Shown here: in pieces, positions 42,106 through 51,902 of the stretch
How the letters are laid out: every line of letters begins with the position of its first letter
Numbering within the stretch: the stretch's first letter is position 1
Assembly (NCBI RefSeq): GCF_025398155.2
Contig: NZ_CP104562.2
Location: forward strand, 4,340,001 to 4,404,000
Origin: Roseateles amylovorans
Lineage (GTDB): Bacteria > Pseudomonadota > Gammaproteobacteria > Burkholderiales > Burkholderiaceae_C
Length of the DNA: 64,000 nt
Direction: 5' to 3'
Notes under the pieces: generated by a model
Seen by the model: only the letters and a program-made list of their open reading frames with translations
The model's database searches: none
What the model was told of the DNA's origin: nothing
Program-made: the position numbers and the translations under genes

Positions 42106-44109
42106 CTACTGCAGGCCTGCGCCTGCATGAGCGTGCAACGAGGAGTGGATGCCGCCGGGCGACGGGGTCTGCATCACCTTTGTCGACAGGTCGGATCCCG
42201 ACACCTCCTCGTAGCGCGAGGGCAGTCGCTCTCGCAGTCTGAACAGCCGTTGGTGTGCGGAACGCGTGAGTTGCCCATAGGTCACGGCGTGCACTTTGCC
42301 GCGCAGCACACCATCCTCCTTGAGATCTTTCTCCCGCGTGGTTCTGGCCGCGATCTCATGACCCACGACAAACGCCCGGAACATCGGGGTACCGTCGATG
42401 GCGCCACTGCCGAGAAAGTCCTGCACATACCCGTCCGCCTGATTCATGGCCTCGCGGCCAATGACCGACTTTCCTTTCTTCAGCTCGATGATCAGGACGT
42501 TCTGAATGCGGGTCAGCATCGGATCCGCCGCGTCGAACCCTTCGGTTCCAACAATGGAACAGGTGGCGTCCCCAAGGACCAGGAGGTCAGGCCGTTGCCG
42601 AGGCTGCGCAAACTCGTCGCCGGACAGGCGTCGCTTGAAGATCTTCTCCGCCGCCGATTTGAGACTGACGTTGGAGGCGTATTCGCTGCTGTCGAATTCA
42701 GGACCGAACAGCCAGCGCGCCTGGGTCACCAGGGGATGGAGGGTCTGCAATTCGTCGGAGGCCTCGTCGCCACACAGTTTGTCGATGGCCGCCAACACCG
42801 CCAGACGGTGATCGATCTCATCCAGCACGGACAGCGCATCCCTGACAGACCATTGCCCCAGTAGCCGATCGAGACCGTCGATGTCTGATTCGCCCAATTG
42901 AGTGAGCTTCTCCAGCAAGGCCGCGCCGCCTCGCGCCCGTTCCAGATTGATCAGGGCCTGCACCGCTGCCGAGAGAACGTCGGGCGAAACCGCAGGCGAA
43001 GACTTCGCCAGATCTCTGGCAAAACTGGCGACCTCCGCGCGCCCGAGAAGCGACAGCCCCTTGAACTGCTCTCTGTGACGCATGAGTGCTTCCTCCGAAC
43101 TCTCATCCATCAGGCTGGAGGCCAGCGTTGCAAAGACTCGCTGGACGTAGTGGCGGACCGCGTCGAACAACGCGGCGACGCGCGGACTCGATTTGAACTT
43201 CAACCAGTCGGACTCGACGTCGCGCAGCCAGCCATGGTTGGCGTACACCGCGATGGCATAGCGCTGCGCGATGCGCGCGCGGCTGTCGATCACTGGATTG
43301 GCGCCGATCAGCCAACTGGGTATTCCCACCAGCCGGCCGTTGACCCAGAAGGCAATCCCTTGAGCGAGCGCGGGCTGGACTGCCTTGGCTGCATCCACCA
43401 CATACGCCTGCACGGGCGGCGCATCCTCGACCGCCAGTTCGGTCCGTTCGATCAGGCCAGTGCGATCGGCCAGCGCCACGGGGCGACCATTCACCCGAAC
43501 CACGAATTGCGGGTCGTGCAAAAACCTTGCTGAAAGCATGTGGCTGATGCGTTCGGCATCGGGCAGGTGGCGGTTCACCAACACGGACAGGCGGGTCCCG
43601 CTGCCCTGCGCCTCGAATCGGCCTTCGGTCAGGATTCGAAAGGGAGCGTCCTGGGCGTCCGGGGCTTCCTGGTTCTGTGTGCCAATCTCGAAACGAGCGC
43701 CGCATTGATCTCGCCAGGTCTCCACCCAGTAGTGATCGGAGAAACACAGCAGGCCGTGACGCCCGACGCCATTGCGTCCATAAGCACGCCGCTGCCAGGC
43801 CCGGCGCGCCAGCGGGAACTCCACTTCCGGACCTTGATGACGCGTTCGGTCATAACCCAGCTTCATCCATCGTGACTTGAACTGGGCCGAAGACATGCCA
43901 TGGCCGTCGTCCTCAATGATCATTGAACGATCTGGCGATGAAGGGATGGTCAGGTCCACGCGTGATGCACCCGCATCCCACGCATTGGCCACCAGTTCCG
44001 TCAGCGCGACTTCCGGATCATGAGCAATGCGGCCCAGAGTCCGGATCAGATAGTGCTCTTCGAAGAGCGAGGCGGTCTGATCGGCCGCCTCATTCATGCC
44101 TTGCGTCAT
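42106..44109 (-). CDS. GHKL (MORC-like) ATPase with C-terminal PD-(D/E)XK-like domain
   Basis: 667 residues from the ATG at 44109 (AGGA 9 nt upstream); in-frame ATGs at 44148 and 44202 are possible. The N-terminus is a GHKL ATPase: N-box ALTELVANAWDAGASRVDLT, G1 IIEDDGHGM and G2 GRNGVGRHGLLCFSD, as in MutL, Hsp90 and MORC. A long helical middle follows. Residues about 500-600 contain RPDLLVLG and, some 30 residues on, VLIIELKKG and NQADGYV, the pattern of a PD-(D/E)XK nuclease core (Asp, Glu-x-Lys, Gln). This domain pair is known from predicted bacterial conflict proteins (paraMORC-like). G+C is lower than in neighbours and no partner genes are adjacent. Defence role is inferred. Confidence 0.7.
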   Translation of the reverse strand: MTQGMNEAADQTASLFEEHYLIRTLGRIAHDPEVALTELVANAWDAGASRVDLTIPSSPDRSMIIEDDGHGMSSAQFKSRWMKLGYDRTRHQGPEVEFPLARRAWQRRAYGRNGVGRHGLLCFSDHYWVETWRDQCGARFEIGTQNQEAPDAQDAPFRILTEGRFEAQGSGTRLSVLVNRHLPDAERISHMLSARFLHDPQFVVRVNGRPVALADRTGLIERTELAVEDAPPVQAYVVDAAKAVQPALAQGIAFWVNGRLVGIPSWLIGANPVIDSRARIAQRYAIAVYANHGWLRDVESDWLKFKSSPRVAALFDAVRHYVQRVFATLASSLMDESSEEALMRHREQFKGLSLLGRAEVASFARDLAKSSPAVSPDVLSAAVQALINLERARGGAALLEKLTQLGESDIDGLDRLLGQWSVRDALSVLDEIDHRLAVLAAIDKLCGDEASDELQTLHPLVTQARWLFGPEFDSSEYASNVSLKSAAEKIFKRRLSGDEFAQPRQRPDLLVLGDATCSIVGTEGFDAADPMLTRIQNVLIIELKKGKSVIGREAMNQADGYVQDFLGSGAIDGTPMFRAFVVGHEIAARTTREKDLKEDGVLRGKVHAVTYGQLTRSAHQRLFRLRERLPSRYEEVSGSDLSTKVMQTPSPGGIHSSLHAHAGAGLQ

Positions 44110-44373
44110 CTCTTCCCATCCTTCCCACTGCGAATCTTCCGACCGCATGAACCATCCAACAGATCCCGCCGCCGAGCGCGGCCGCGGGTTCGATGAATGC
44201 ATTCTGAAGGTCAGGGCAGCGGGAAAGAGGTCACTTCAGGGCACATCCCCCGTCAACCCCACCACAGGGGGAGCAAAACATTGGGATGGGCCCACCAGCG
44301 CTGATCAACGGGCCACTCATTGCGGTCGTTGCGACGCCCGGGCGCCCTGCGAGGGCGGCGCGCGTCAGCCCGG

Positions 44374-45558
44374 TCAGAACGCCGCGATGCCCGTCTGCGC
44401 CCGTCCCAGGATCAGCGCGTGGATGTCGTGGGTGCCCTCGTAGGTGTTGACCACCTCCAGGTTGACCAGATGGCGGGCAATGCCGAATTCGTCGCTGATG
44501 CCATTGCCGCCCAACATGTCGCGCGCGGTACGGGCGATGTCCAACGCTTTGCCGCAGCTGTTGCGCTTCATGATGGAGGTGATCTCCACCGCGGCGGTGC
44601 CGTCGTCCTTCATCCGGCCCAGACGCAGGCAACCTTGCAGGCCCAGCGTGATCTCGGTCTGCATGTCCGCCAGCTTCTTCTGCACCAACTGATTGGCGGC
44701 CAGCGGCTTGCCGAATTGCTGACGGTCCAGCGTGTACTGCCGCGCGGTGTGCCAGCAGGACTCGGCCGCCCCCAGCGCCCCCCAGGCAATGCCGTAGCGC
44801 GCGCTGTTCAGACAGGTGAACGGCCCCTTGAGGCCACGCACCTCGGGGAAGGCGTTCTCCTCCGGGCAGAAGACCTGGTCCATGACGATCTCGCCGGTGA
44901 TCGAGGCCCGCAATCCCACCTTGCCATGAATCGCCGGCGCCGACAGGCCCTTCCAGCCCTTCTCCAGCACGAAGCCGCGGATCTGGCCCTCGTCGTCCTT
45001 GGCCCACACCACGAACACATCGGCGATGGGGCTGTTGGTGATCCACATCTTGCTGCCGCTCAATGCATAGCCGCCCTCGACCTTGCGGGCACGGGTGACC
45101 ATGGACCCCGGATCCGAACCGTGGTCGGGCTCGGTCAGGCCGAAGCAGCCGATCCATTCGCCACTGGCGAGCCGGGGCAGGTACTTGCGCCGCGTGGCCT
45201 CATTGCCGAACTCATGGATGGGCACCATCACCAGCGAACTCTGCACGCTCATCATCGAGCGGTAGCCGCTGTCCACCCGTTCCACCTCGCGCGCAATCAG
45301 TCCGTAGCACACGTAGTTCAGGCCCGCACCGCCGTATTCCTCGGGGATGGTGGCGCCCAGCAGGCCCAGTTCGCCCATCTCCCGGAAGATGGCCGCATCG
45401 GTCTTCTCATGGCGGAAAGCGTCCAGCACCCGCGGCGCCAGCCGGTCTTGGCAGTAGGCCTGCGCCGCGTCTCGCACCGCGCGTTCGTCGTCGGTCAACT
45501 GGTGGTCCAGCAGCAGGGGATCGTCCCAGTGGAACTGTGCCTTGGAGGTCTTGCTCAT
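44374..45558 (-). CDS. gcdH: Glutaryl-CoA dehydrogenase
   Basis: FAD enzyme that oxidatively decarboxylates glutaryl-CoA to crotonyl-CoA in lysine and tryptophan breakdown. The 394 residues match the family. Recognisable are GEWIGCFGLTEPDHGSDPGSM, the FAD/substrate segments KMWITNSPIADVFVVWA, RYGIAWGALGAAESCW, and the catalytic Glu in VVNTYEGTHDIHALILGRA. GAGAGAGACATC precedes the ATG. It is 270 nt downstream of a thioesterase gene on the same strand. Confidence 0.93.
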   Translation of the reverse strand: MSKTSKAQFHWDDPLLLDHQLTDDERAVRDAAQAYCQDRLAPRVLDAFRHEKTDAAIFREMGELGLLGATIPEEYGGAGLNYVCYGLIAREVERVDSGYRSMMSVQSSLVMVPIHEFGNEATRRKYLPRLASGEWIGCFGLTEPDHGSDPGSMVTRARKVEGGYALSGSKMWITNSPIADVFVVWAKDDEGQIRGFVLEKGWKGLSAPAIHGKVGLRASITGEIVMDQVFCPEENAFPEVRGLKGPFTCLNSARYGIAWGALGAAESCWHTARQYTLDRQQFGKPLAANQLVQKKLADMQTEITLGLQGCLRLGRMKDDGTAAVEITSIMKRNSCGKALDIARTARDMLGGNGISDEFGIARHLVNLEVVNTYEGTHDIHALILGRAQTGIAAF

Positions 45559-45828
45559 GATGTCTCTCTCGTAAGGCGCCGGGGTCGCGCGAGCGACTGC
45601 GGCGCAATGGGCATGTGCGGTGGAATGACGACGCGGAATGGCCGCGGGCAGATGATGCTAACGCCGGCGAGACCTGGCTGCAGTCACCTCGATGTCAGGC
45701 ATCGCACGTCCGGAGGCGGCGACGACGGCCCGGCCTGCGGATCGCGATGACGGCGCGGCACGCCGCTCAGGTTGCGGTGAAGGCCTCGGACCTCCGCCGC
45801 TGCCGTGCCGGCGGCGTTCGCCGCGACC

Positions 45829-46269
45829 TCAGCCCGTTGAGGTCGGCTTGCCATGCGCCTGCACCGCGCGCACCAACGCGGCACGCACATCCTCAGGGAA
45901 AGGCTGCGAGTGATGGGTATCCAGCGACGTACACACCAGGACCTGGCCGAAGGCAGCACGAGGGCCATCCGGGCCGTCGATGCTGAGGCGCAGCGTCAGG
46001 GAGCTGCGGCCGACCCGCTCGATCCACAGGCGCTGGGTGAGCCGCTCGCCCAGCCGGCTGATGCGCTCGAAGCGCGTCTGCAATTGCACGGTGGGCAGCC
46101 CGATGCGCCGCGTGCCGACCAGCGTCGCATAGTCCACCCCCAGGCCATCGTTGAACCAGTCCTCGACGAACACCTGCAGCATTTCGAAGTACCGGGGGAA
46201 GAACACGATCCCGCCCGGGTCGCAGTGACCAAAGCGCACCAGCACCTCACGTTCGAACACAGGCTCCAT
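45829..46269 (-). CDS. Acyl-CoA thioesterase (4HBT hot-dog family)
   Basis: 146 residues starting MEPVFEREVLVRFGHCDPGG, preceded by GGAGG. The catalytic Asp lies in HCDPGGIVFFPRYFEMLQVFVEDWF, the signature of 4-hydroxybenzoyl-CoA thioesterase-like enzymes. Single hot-dog domain, cytoplasmic. Located between gcdH (same strand) and the divergent kyn operon, so it may act on a CoA ester of aromatic or lysine catabolism; this is only context. Confidence 0.85.
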   Translation of the reverse strand: MEPVFEREVLVRFGHCDPGGIVFFPRYFEMLQVFVEDWFNDGLGVDYATLVGTRRIGLPTVQLQTRFERISRLGERLTQRLWIERVGRSSLTLRLSIDGPDGPRAAFGQVLVCTSLDTHHSQPFPEDVRAALVRAVQAHGKPTSTG

Positions 46270-46485
46270 CGCGACCTCCGGGCTTGGGGTTCCGAGCATC
46301 GACACGTCCGCATCCAGGATGCAGGGACCGACCATATCGCCAGCCGCAATGGCGGGTCCACGCCGCCGCCGAACGGCTTGCCAAAGCGAACATGCCTTGT
46401 TGGAATTAACCGACACCACGCCCCGGAACGCCGCGATAAGGTGCGCGGCGCTGGACCGAATCCCGCGACAGACCGGACGGAATCT

Positions 46486-47115
46486 ATGAGCCAAAAGACC
46501 CTTTGGGACATCTCGCCAATCGTGGCGCCCGATGCCCCCATCTTCCCAGGCGACGAGCCCTATTCGCTGCGCTGGACCGCCCGGCTCTCACCGGACTGTC
46601 CGGTGAACCTGAGCGCGATCACCCTGTCGCCGCATGTCGGCGCCCATGCCGATGCGCCGCTGCATTACGCCGACGGCGTAGCCAGCGCCGCGGAGGTCGA
46701 TCTGGACGCCTACCTCGGTCCCTGCCGCGTCATCCATGCGATCAACTGCGGACCGCTGATTCGCATCGACCATCTTCGCCACGCGGAAAAGAACCTGCCG
46801 CCGCGCGTCCTGGTGCGCTGCAACCGGCGCGCGGACACGGTGTGGAATCCCGACTTCAGCGCCTATGCCCCCGAGACAGTGGCCTGGCTGGCCGAGCGCG
46901 GCGTCCGGCTGATCGGCCTGGATACGCCCTCGGTCGATCCCGCGACCAGCAAGACCCTGGACAGCCATCAGCAGTTGCTGCGCCTGAACCTGCGCGTGCT
47001 GGAGAACCTGGTGCTGGACGAGGTTCCCGAAGGCGACTATGAGTTGATTGCGCTGCCGCTCAAGTTGGCCGGCGCCTGCGCCTCACCGGTGCGCGCGGTG
47101 CTGCGATCGCTGTGA
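46486..47115 (+). CDS. kynB: Kynurenine formamidase KynB
   Basis: Hydrolyses N-formyl-L-kynurenine to kynurenine and formate. The 209-residue length matches bacterial KynB. The metal-binding HxxxHxD motif is visible in SPHVGAHADAPLHY, and the conserved GLDTPSVDPATSKTLDSHQ follows at about residues 145-165. First gene of the kynB-kynU-kynA cluster, divergent from the thioesterase. Confidence 0.95.
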   Translation: MSQKTLWDISPIVAPDAPIFPGDEPYSLRWTARLSPDCPVNLSAITLSPHVGAHADAPLHYADGVASAAEVDLDAYLGPCRVIHAINCGPLIRIDHLRHAEKNLPPRVLVRCNRRADTVWNPDFSAYAPETVAWLAERGVRLIGLDTPSVDPATSKTLDSHQQLLRLNLRVLENLVLDEVPEGDYELIALPLKLAGACASPVRAVLRSL

Positions 47116-47219
47116 GGGACAGCCACGCCGCGTCTTGACCCAGCCTCGCCGCGGCCGATGACTTCGATGCGCGGGGCCTCCTCGTGCCCCCGGCGCCCTG
47201 CCCTTTCTTCGTCCTCTGC

Positions 47220-47252
47220 CTCTCCTTTCTCCTCTTTCTCCTCTTTCTCCTC
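47220..47252. repeat. Pyrimidine-rich 9-nt tandem repeat before kynU
   Basis: TTTCTCCTC is repeated three times with C/T-rich flanks, ending 17 nt before the kynU ATG. It occupies the place of a ribosome-binding site; no GGAG-like sequence precedes the ATG. Confidence 0.8.
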
Positions 47253-47269
47253 TTCCGTCTGGACATCGC

Positions 47270-48568
47270 ATGACCACACGCAACGACTGCCTCGCCCTGG
47301 ATGCGGCCGATCCCCTGGCCCGCCTCAAGGACCAGTTCTCCCTGCCTGACGGCGTGATCTACCTGGATGGCAATTCCCTGGGCGCCATGCCCAAGGCGAC
47401 CGCCGCACGGGTGCAGCAGGTCATCGCCCAGGAATGGGGCCAGGACCTGATCAAGAGCTGGAACACCGCCGGCTGGATGGACCTGCCCAGCCGCATCGGC
47501 GACAAGATCGGTCGGCTGATCGGCGCACGGCCCGGTGAGGTGATCGTGGCGGATTCGACCTCGCTCAACCTGTTCAAGGTGCTGAGCGCGGCGCTGCGGA
47601 TCGTCAAGGCCGATCGGCCCGGGCGCACGGTGATCGTGTCGGAGCGCAGCAACTTCCCCACCGACCTCTACATCGCCGAAAGCCTGGCCGAACAGTACGG
47701 CGCGACCCTCACCCTGGTCGACAGCGCGGCGGAGATCCCCGCGCATCTGAATGACTCGCTGGCGGTGCTGATGCTCACCGAGGTCAACTACCGCACCGGC
47801 GCCCGGCACGACATGCGGGCGGTCACCGCCGCCGCGCAGGCTGCCGGCGCGCTGACCGTGTGGGATCTGGCCCATTCCGCCGGCGCCGTCCCCGTGGACC
47901 TGAACGGCGCCAACGCCGACTTCGCCATCGGCTGCGGCTACAAGTACCTCAACGGCGGCCCCGGCGCGCCCGCGTTTGTCTGGGCCCATCCGCGGCATGC
48001 GGATCGCTTCTGGCAGCCGCTGTCGGGCTGGCTGGGCCATGCCGCGCCGTTCCAGTTCAGCGCCCGCTACCAGCCGGCCGCCGGCATCAAGCGCTACATC
48101 TGCGGTACGCCGGCCATCTTGTCGACCGCCGCCCTGGAATGCGGCGTGGACACCCTGCTCGCCGCAGAACCGCTGGGCGGCATGACCGCGCTGCGGGAGA
48201 AGTCCCTGGCGCTCACCGACCTGTTCGCGCGGCTGGCCGAGGAACGCTGCGGCACGCTCGGCGTGACGGTGGTCTCACCGCGGGACGCCGCATCGCGCGG
48301 CAGCCAGGTGTGCCTCGCGCTGAACGACCCGTTGACGGAGGCCGGCTACGCCGTCATTCAGGCGCTGATCGAGCGTGGCGTGATCGGCGACTTCCGAGCC
48401 GGCGACCCCGCGCGGTTGGACCAGGTGCCGCACATTCTCCGCTTCGGCTTCACGCCGCTGTATGTGGGCTTTGCCGATGTGTGGGATGCGGTCGAGCATC
48501 TGCATCAGGTGCTCTCCACCGAGCAATGGCGTCAAGCGCGCTTCAACCAGAAGGCGGCAGTGACATGA
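47270..48568 (+). CDS. kynU: Kynureninase KynU
   Basis: PLP enzyme that cleaves kynurenine to anthranilate and alanine. The 432 residues include the family start YLDGNSLGAMPKATAARV, the PLP phosphate-binding VADSTSLNLFKVL, the aspartate segment TVWDLAHSAGAVPVDL and the PLP-Lys in GCGYKYLNGGPGAP. No Shine-Dalgarno is visible: the 50 nt upstream are C/T-rich. The stop overlaps the kynA ATG. Confidence 0.96.
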   Translation: MTTRNDCLALDAADPLARLKDQFSLPDGVIYLDGNSLGAMPKATAARVQQVIAQEWGQDLIKSWNTAGWMDLPSRIGDKIGRLIGARPGEVIVADSTSLNLFKVLSAALRIVKADRPGRTVIVSERSNFPTDLYIAESLAEQYGATLTLVDSAAEIPAHLNDSLAVLMLTEVNYRTGARHDMRAVTAAAQAAGALTVWDLAHSAGAVPVDLNGANADFAIGCGYKYLNGGPGAPAFVWAHPRHADRFWQPLSGWLGHAAPFQFSARYQPAAGIKRYICGTPAILSTAALECGVDTLLAAEPLGGMTALREKSLALTDLFARLAEERCGTLGVTVVSPRDAASRGSQVCLALNDPLTEAGYAVIQALIERGVIGDFRAGDPARLDQVPHILRFGFTPLYVGFADVWDAVEHLHQVLSTEQWRQARFNQKAAVT

Positions 48569-49518
48569 GCTGCCCGATGCACGGATCCACCGGCGGCACC
48601 GATCGCCCGGCGCAGACCGAATCCGCCGACCCGTCGCCAACGGCTCTGGCGCAGGCGCAGGCCCAGAGCCCTTCCTCTGGCGGCGCGGGCGAGGCCATCG
48701 TCAAGGAGGAAGGCGCCCAGCTCGATTTCTCCAAGGACATGAGCTATGGCGACTATCTGCACCTGGACCAGGTGCTGAGTGCGCAGCATCCGCTCTCGCC
48801 GGATCACAACGAGATGCTGTTCATCGTCCAGCACCAGACCTCGGAGCTGTGGATGAAGCTGATGCTGCATGAGCTGCATGGCGCGGTGGCGCAGGTCGCG
48901 GCGGATCAGTTGCCGGAGGCCTTCAAGATGCTGGCGCGGGTCTCGCGGATCATGGAGCAGCTGGTGCATGCCTGGGATGTGCTGGCGACGATGACGCCGC
49001 CCGAGTACTCCGCCATCCGGCCCTACCTGTCCAACAGCAGCGGCTTCCAGAGCGCGCAGTATCGGCAGATCGAGTTCATGCTCGGCAACAAGAACGCGGC
49101 CATGCTCAAGCCCCATGCGCACCGCCCCGCCCTGCTGGCGGCGGTGCAGGCGGCGTATGAAGCGCCCTCGCTGTATGACGAGGTGCTGCGCTTGATGCAG
49201 CGCCGCGGCATCGAGGTCCCCCCCAGCCACCGCGAGCGCGACTGGACCCAGCCCTATGTCGCCAACGACGGCGTCACCGCCGCCTGGCTGCAGGTCTACC
49301 GCGATCCCAAGGCGCATTGGGACCTCTATCAAATGGGCGAGGAACTGGTCGACCTGGAGGATGCCTTCCGGCTGTGGCGCTTCCGGCATGTGACCACGGT
49401 GGAGCGGGTGATCGGCTTCAAGCGCGGCACCGGCGGCACCGGCGGCGTGAGCTACCTGCGCAAGATGCTGGACGTGGTGCTGTTCCCCGAGCTCTGGGCG
49501 CTGCGCACCGAGCTCTGA
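48565..49518 (+). CDS. kynA: Tryptophan 2,3-dioxygenase
   Basis: Haem enzyme that opens the indole ring of tryptophan, first step of the kynurenine pathway. 317 residues; the first 50 are a variable Ala/Gln/Ser stretch. Conserved parts are MSYGDYLHLDQVLSAQHPLS, MLFIVQHQTSELWMKLMLHEL, FQSAQYRQIEFMLGNKN, and WRFRHVTTVERVIGFKRGTGGTGG with the proximal His. ATG overlaps the kynU stop (ATGA). Order kynB-kynU-kynA is usual for Burkholderiales. Confidence 0.97.
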   Translation: MSCPMHGSTGGTDRPAQTESADPSPTALAQAQAQSPSSGGAGEAIVKEEGAQLDFSKDMSYGDYLHLDQVLSAQHPLSPDHNEMLFIVQHQTSELWMKLMLHELHGAVAQVAADQLPEAFKMLARVSRIMEQLVHAWDVLATMTPPEYSAIRPYLSNSSGFQSAQYRQIEFMLGNKNAAMLKPHAHRPALLAAVQAAYEAPSLYDEVLRLMQRRGIEVPPSHRERDWTQPYVANDGVTAAWLQVYRDPKAHWDLYQMGEELVDLEDAFRLWRFRHVTTVERVIGFKRGTGGTGGVSYLRKMLDVVLFPELWALRTEL

Positions 49519-49560
49519 GCCGGGAGATCGGCAGGGGTGCGTGCGTGCGTGCAGGCCGGC

Positions 49561-49598
49561 GGGCGAGCGGGCGAGCGGGCGAGCGGGCGAGCGGGCGA
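49561..49598. repeat. 8-nt tandem repeat between kynA and pepP
   Basis: The unit GGGCGAGC is repeated four times plus GGGCGA. A short (GTGC)n run lies just upstream (49537-49551) and GCGGATGGG repeats at about 49627-49650. The remaining intergenic DNA (49519-49799) shows no gene. Confidence 0.85.
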
Positions 49599-49799
49599 TG
49601 ACCGTACGCCCGAATGGCCGATCGGGCGGATGGGGCGGATGGGGCGGACGAGCCGGCCAGAGCGGAAGGCGACGGACGGCGAACACCGGCGACCGACCGG
49701 CCGAATGCCGGTGGGCGCGCGCTTCTACAATCGGCGCACCGTCGTCCCCGTGGGCCCGGCCGATCCTGCCGCCGCCTGCCAACTCTCCGAGGCTCCCCC

Positions 49800-51617
49800 A
49801 TGGACACCCGCATTTCCCAGATCAAGCTGCGCATTTCCCGACTGCGGGACGCGCTGCGCGAGGCTGACGCCCACGCCGTGCTCGTGCCTTCGGCCGATCC
49901 CCATCTGTCCGAATACCTGCCGCGCCGCTGGCAGGGTCGCGAATGGCTGTCGGGCTTCACCGGCTCGATGGCCACGCTGGTGGTGACGCGGGACGAGGCG
50001 GTGCTCTTCGCCGACAGCCGCTACTGGACCCAGGCGGAGCGCGAGCTCGAAGGCAGCGGCATTGCGCTGTTCAAGATCCCCACCGGCGCCGCCACCCATC
50101 ACATCGGCTGGATTGCCGAACATCTCCAGCCCGGCCAGACCCTGGCGGTCGACGGCCAGGTGCTGGGCCTGGCGCTGGCGCAGCAACTGCGCGCGGTGCT
50201 GGGTGCGCGTCGCATCCAGATGAACACGCAACTGGACCTGATCGACAAGGCCTGGGAAGACCGACCCGATCTGCCGGACGCCCCCATCTATGAGCATGCC
50301 GCGCCGCAGGCCACCGTCAGCCGGGCCGACAAGCTCGCCCAGGTGCGCGCCGCGATGGCCGACAAGGGCGCGACCCATCACCTGATCTCCAGCGTGGACG
50401 ACGTGGCCTGGCTGCTGAACCTGCGCGGATCGGACGTCACCTACAACCCGGTGTTCCTGGCCCATGCCCTGCTGGATGCCAAGGGGGTGACCCTGTTCGT
50501 GCGCGGTGGCAAGGTGGATGCGGCACTGGCGCAGCGCCTGGCGGCCGACGGTGTCGCACTGGCCGATTACGACCAGGCCCGCGCGGCGCTGGCTGCGTTG
50601 TCTCCGACCGCCGCTGTGCTGATCGATCCGCGCCGGGTGACCCTGGGCCTGCGCGAAGCCCTGCCCGCAGGCGCCGCGGTGATCGAGGCCATCAATCCGA
50701 GCACCCTGCTGAAGAGCCGCAAGAATGCCGCCGAAGCGCAATTCGTGCGCCAGGCCATGGAGCAGGATGGCGCCGCGATGTGCGCCTTCTACGCCTGGTT
50801 CGAGGCCGCCCTGGCTCGCGGTGACGCGCTGACCGAACTCACCGTGGATGAGCGACTGAGCGCCGAGCGGGCCAAGCGTCCGGGCTTTGTGGGCCTGTCC
50901 TTCTCGACCATCGCGGGCTTCAATGCCAACGGCGCGCAGCCGCACTACCGCGCCATGCCGGATTCGTTCTCCGCCATCGAGGGCGATGGCCTGCTGCTGA
51001 TCGACTCCGGCGGCCAGTACCTGGGCGGCACCACCGACATCACCCGCGTCTGGCCGATCGGGCAGGTCAGCGACGCGCAGCGACGCGACTACACGCTGGT
51101 GCTCAAGGGCACGATCGCGCTGTCCCGCACCGTCTTCCCGCGCGGCACGCTGAGCCCGATGCTGGATGCCATCGCCCGCGCGCCGCTGTGGGCCCATGGC
51201 CTGGACTATGGCCACGGCACCGGCCACGGCGTGGGCTATTTCATGAATGTGCATGAGGGTCCGCAGAGCATCTCCAAGGCCGTACCGGACGCCAACATGG
51301 CCATGGAGCCGGGCATGATCACCTCGATCGAGCCCGGTCTGTACCGCCCCGGCCAATGGGGCGTGCGCATCGAAAACCTGGTGCTGAACGTGCAGCGCGA
51401 CACGCCGGAGAACCATCAGTTCGGCGAGATGCTGGCCTTCGAAACCTTGACGCTGTGCCCGATCGACACCCGCTGCATCGCGGTCGAGCTGCTCAGCGAT
51501 GACGAACTCGCCTGGCTGAACGCCTATCACGAGGAGGTGCGGCGTCGCCTGTCGCCGCTGGTGGAGGGGGAGGCCCTGGCCTGGCTGCAGACGCGTACGG
51601 CAGCGCTGGCGCGCTGA
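49800..51617 (+). CDS. pepP: Xaa-Pro aminopeptidase (M24B)
   Basis: Metallo-aminopeptidase that removes N-terminal residues before proline. The 605-residue form, with creatinase-like N-terminal domains and a C-terminal extension (residues about 540-605), is the large aminopeptidase P type. Metal ligands appear in order: LLIDSGGQYLGGTTDITR (two Asp), GTGHGVGYFMNVHEG (His), ITSIEPGLY (Glu) and RIENLVL (Glu). Cytoplasmic. A strong intrinsic terminator follows 75 nt downstream. Confidence 0.95.
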   Translation: MDTRISQIKLRISRLRDALREADAHAVLVPSADPHLSEYLPRRWQGREWLSGFTGSMATLVVTRDEAVLFADSRYWTQAERELEGSGIALFKIPTGAATHHIGWIAEHLQPGQTLAVDGQVLGLALAQQLRAVLGARRIQMNTQLDLIDKAWEDRPDLPDAPIYEHAAPQATVSRADKLAQVRAAMADKGATHHLISSVDDVAWLLNLRGSDVTYNPVFLAHALLDAKGVTLFVRGGKVDAALAQRLAADGVALADYDQARAALAALSPTAAVLIDPRRVTLGLREALPAGAAVIEAINPSTLLKSRKNAAEAQFVRQAMEQDGAAMCAFYAWFEAALARGDALTELTVDERLSAERAKRPGFVGLSFSTIAGFNANGAQPHYRAMPDSFSAIEGDGLLLIDSGGQYLGGTTDITRVWPIGQVSDAQRRDYTLVLKGTIALSRTVFPRGTLSPMLDAIARAPLWAHGLDYGHGTGHGVGYFMNVHEGPQSISKAVPDANMAMEPGMITSIEPGLYRPGQWGVRIENLVLNVQRDTPENHQFGEMLAFETLTLCPIDTRCIAVELLSDDELAWLNAYHEEVRRRLSPLVEGEALAWLQTRTAALAR

Positions 51618-51692
51618 ACCGCCGCGACGCACCGACGGCGCCACACACGCCACACCCAGCTCGTCGCGGCACTTCCTGCGACGAACTGCACG

Positions 51693-51717
51693 AAAGCGGG
51701 GCTGAGCCCCGCTTTTT
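51693..51717 (+). terminator. Intrinsic terminator after pepP
   Basis: AAAGCGGGGC-TGA-GCCCCGCTTT, a 10-bp stem with a 3-nt loop followed by a T-run on the plus strand. A weaker hairpin (TCGTCGC/GCGACGA) precedes it. This is the clearest Rho-independent terminator on the plus strand of the window. Confidence 0.92.
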
Positions 51718-51902
51718 CGTCTGCATCCGCGCTGGAACCGCCGGGAGGCGACGCCTAGACTTGAAGCGAGTCCTTCTTCGGATCGTCCGACGCGGGAGCG
51801 GATCGGGCACCGGCGTGTGCACGCCGAACTCCAGACATCGCGCGTTCCGAGGGAAGACGCCGCAGTGAGCCAGAGGATCAGAAGACCCGAGGAGACAGGG
51901 AC

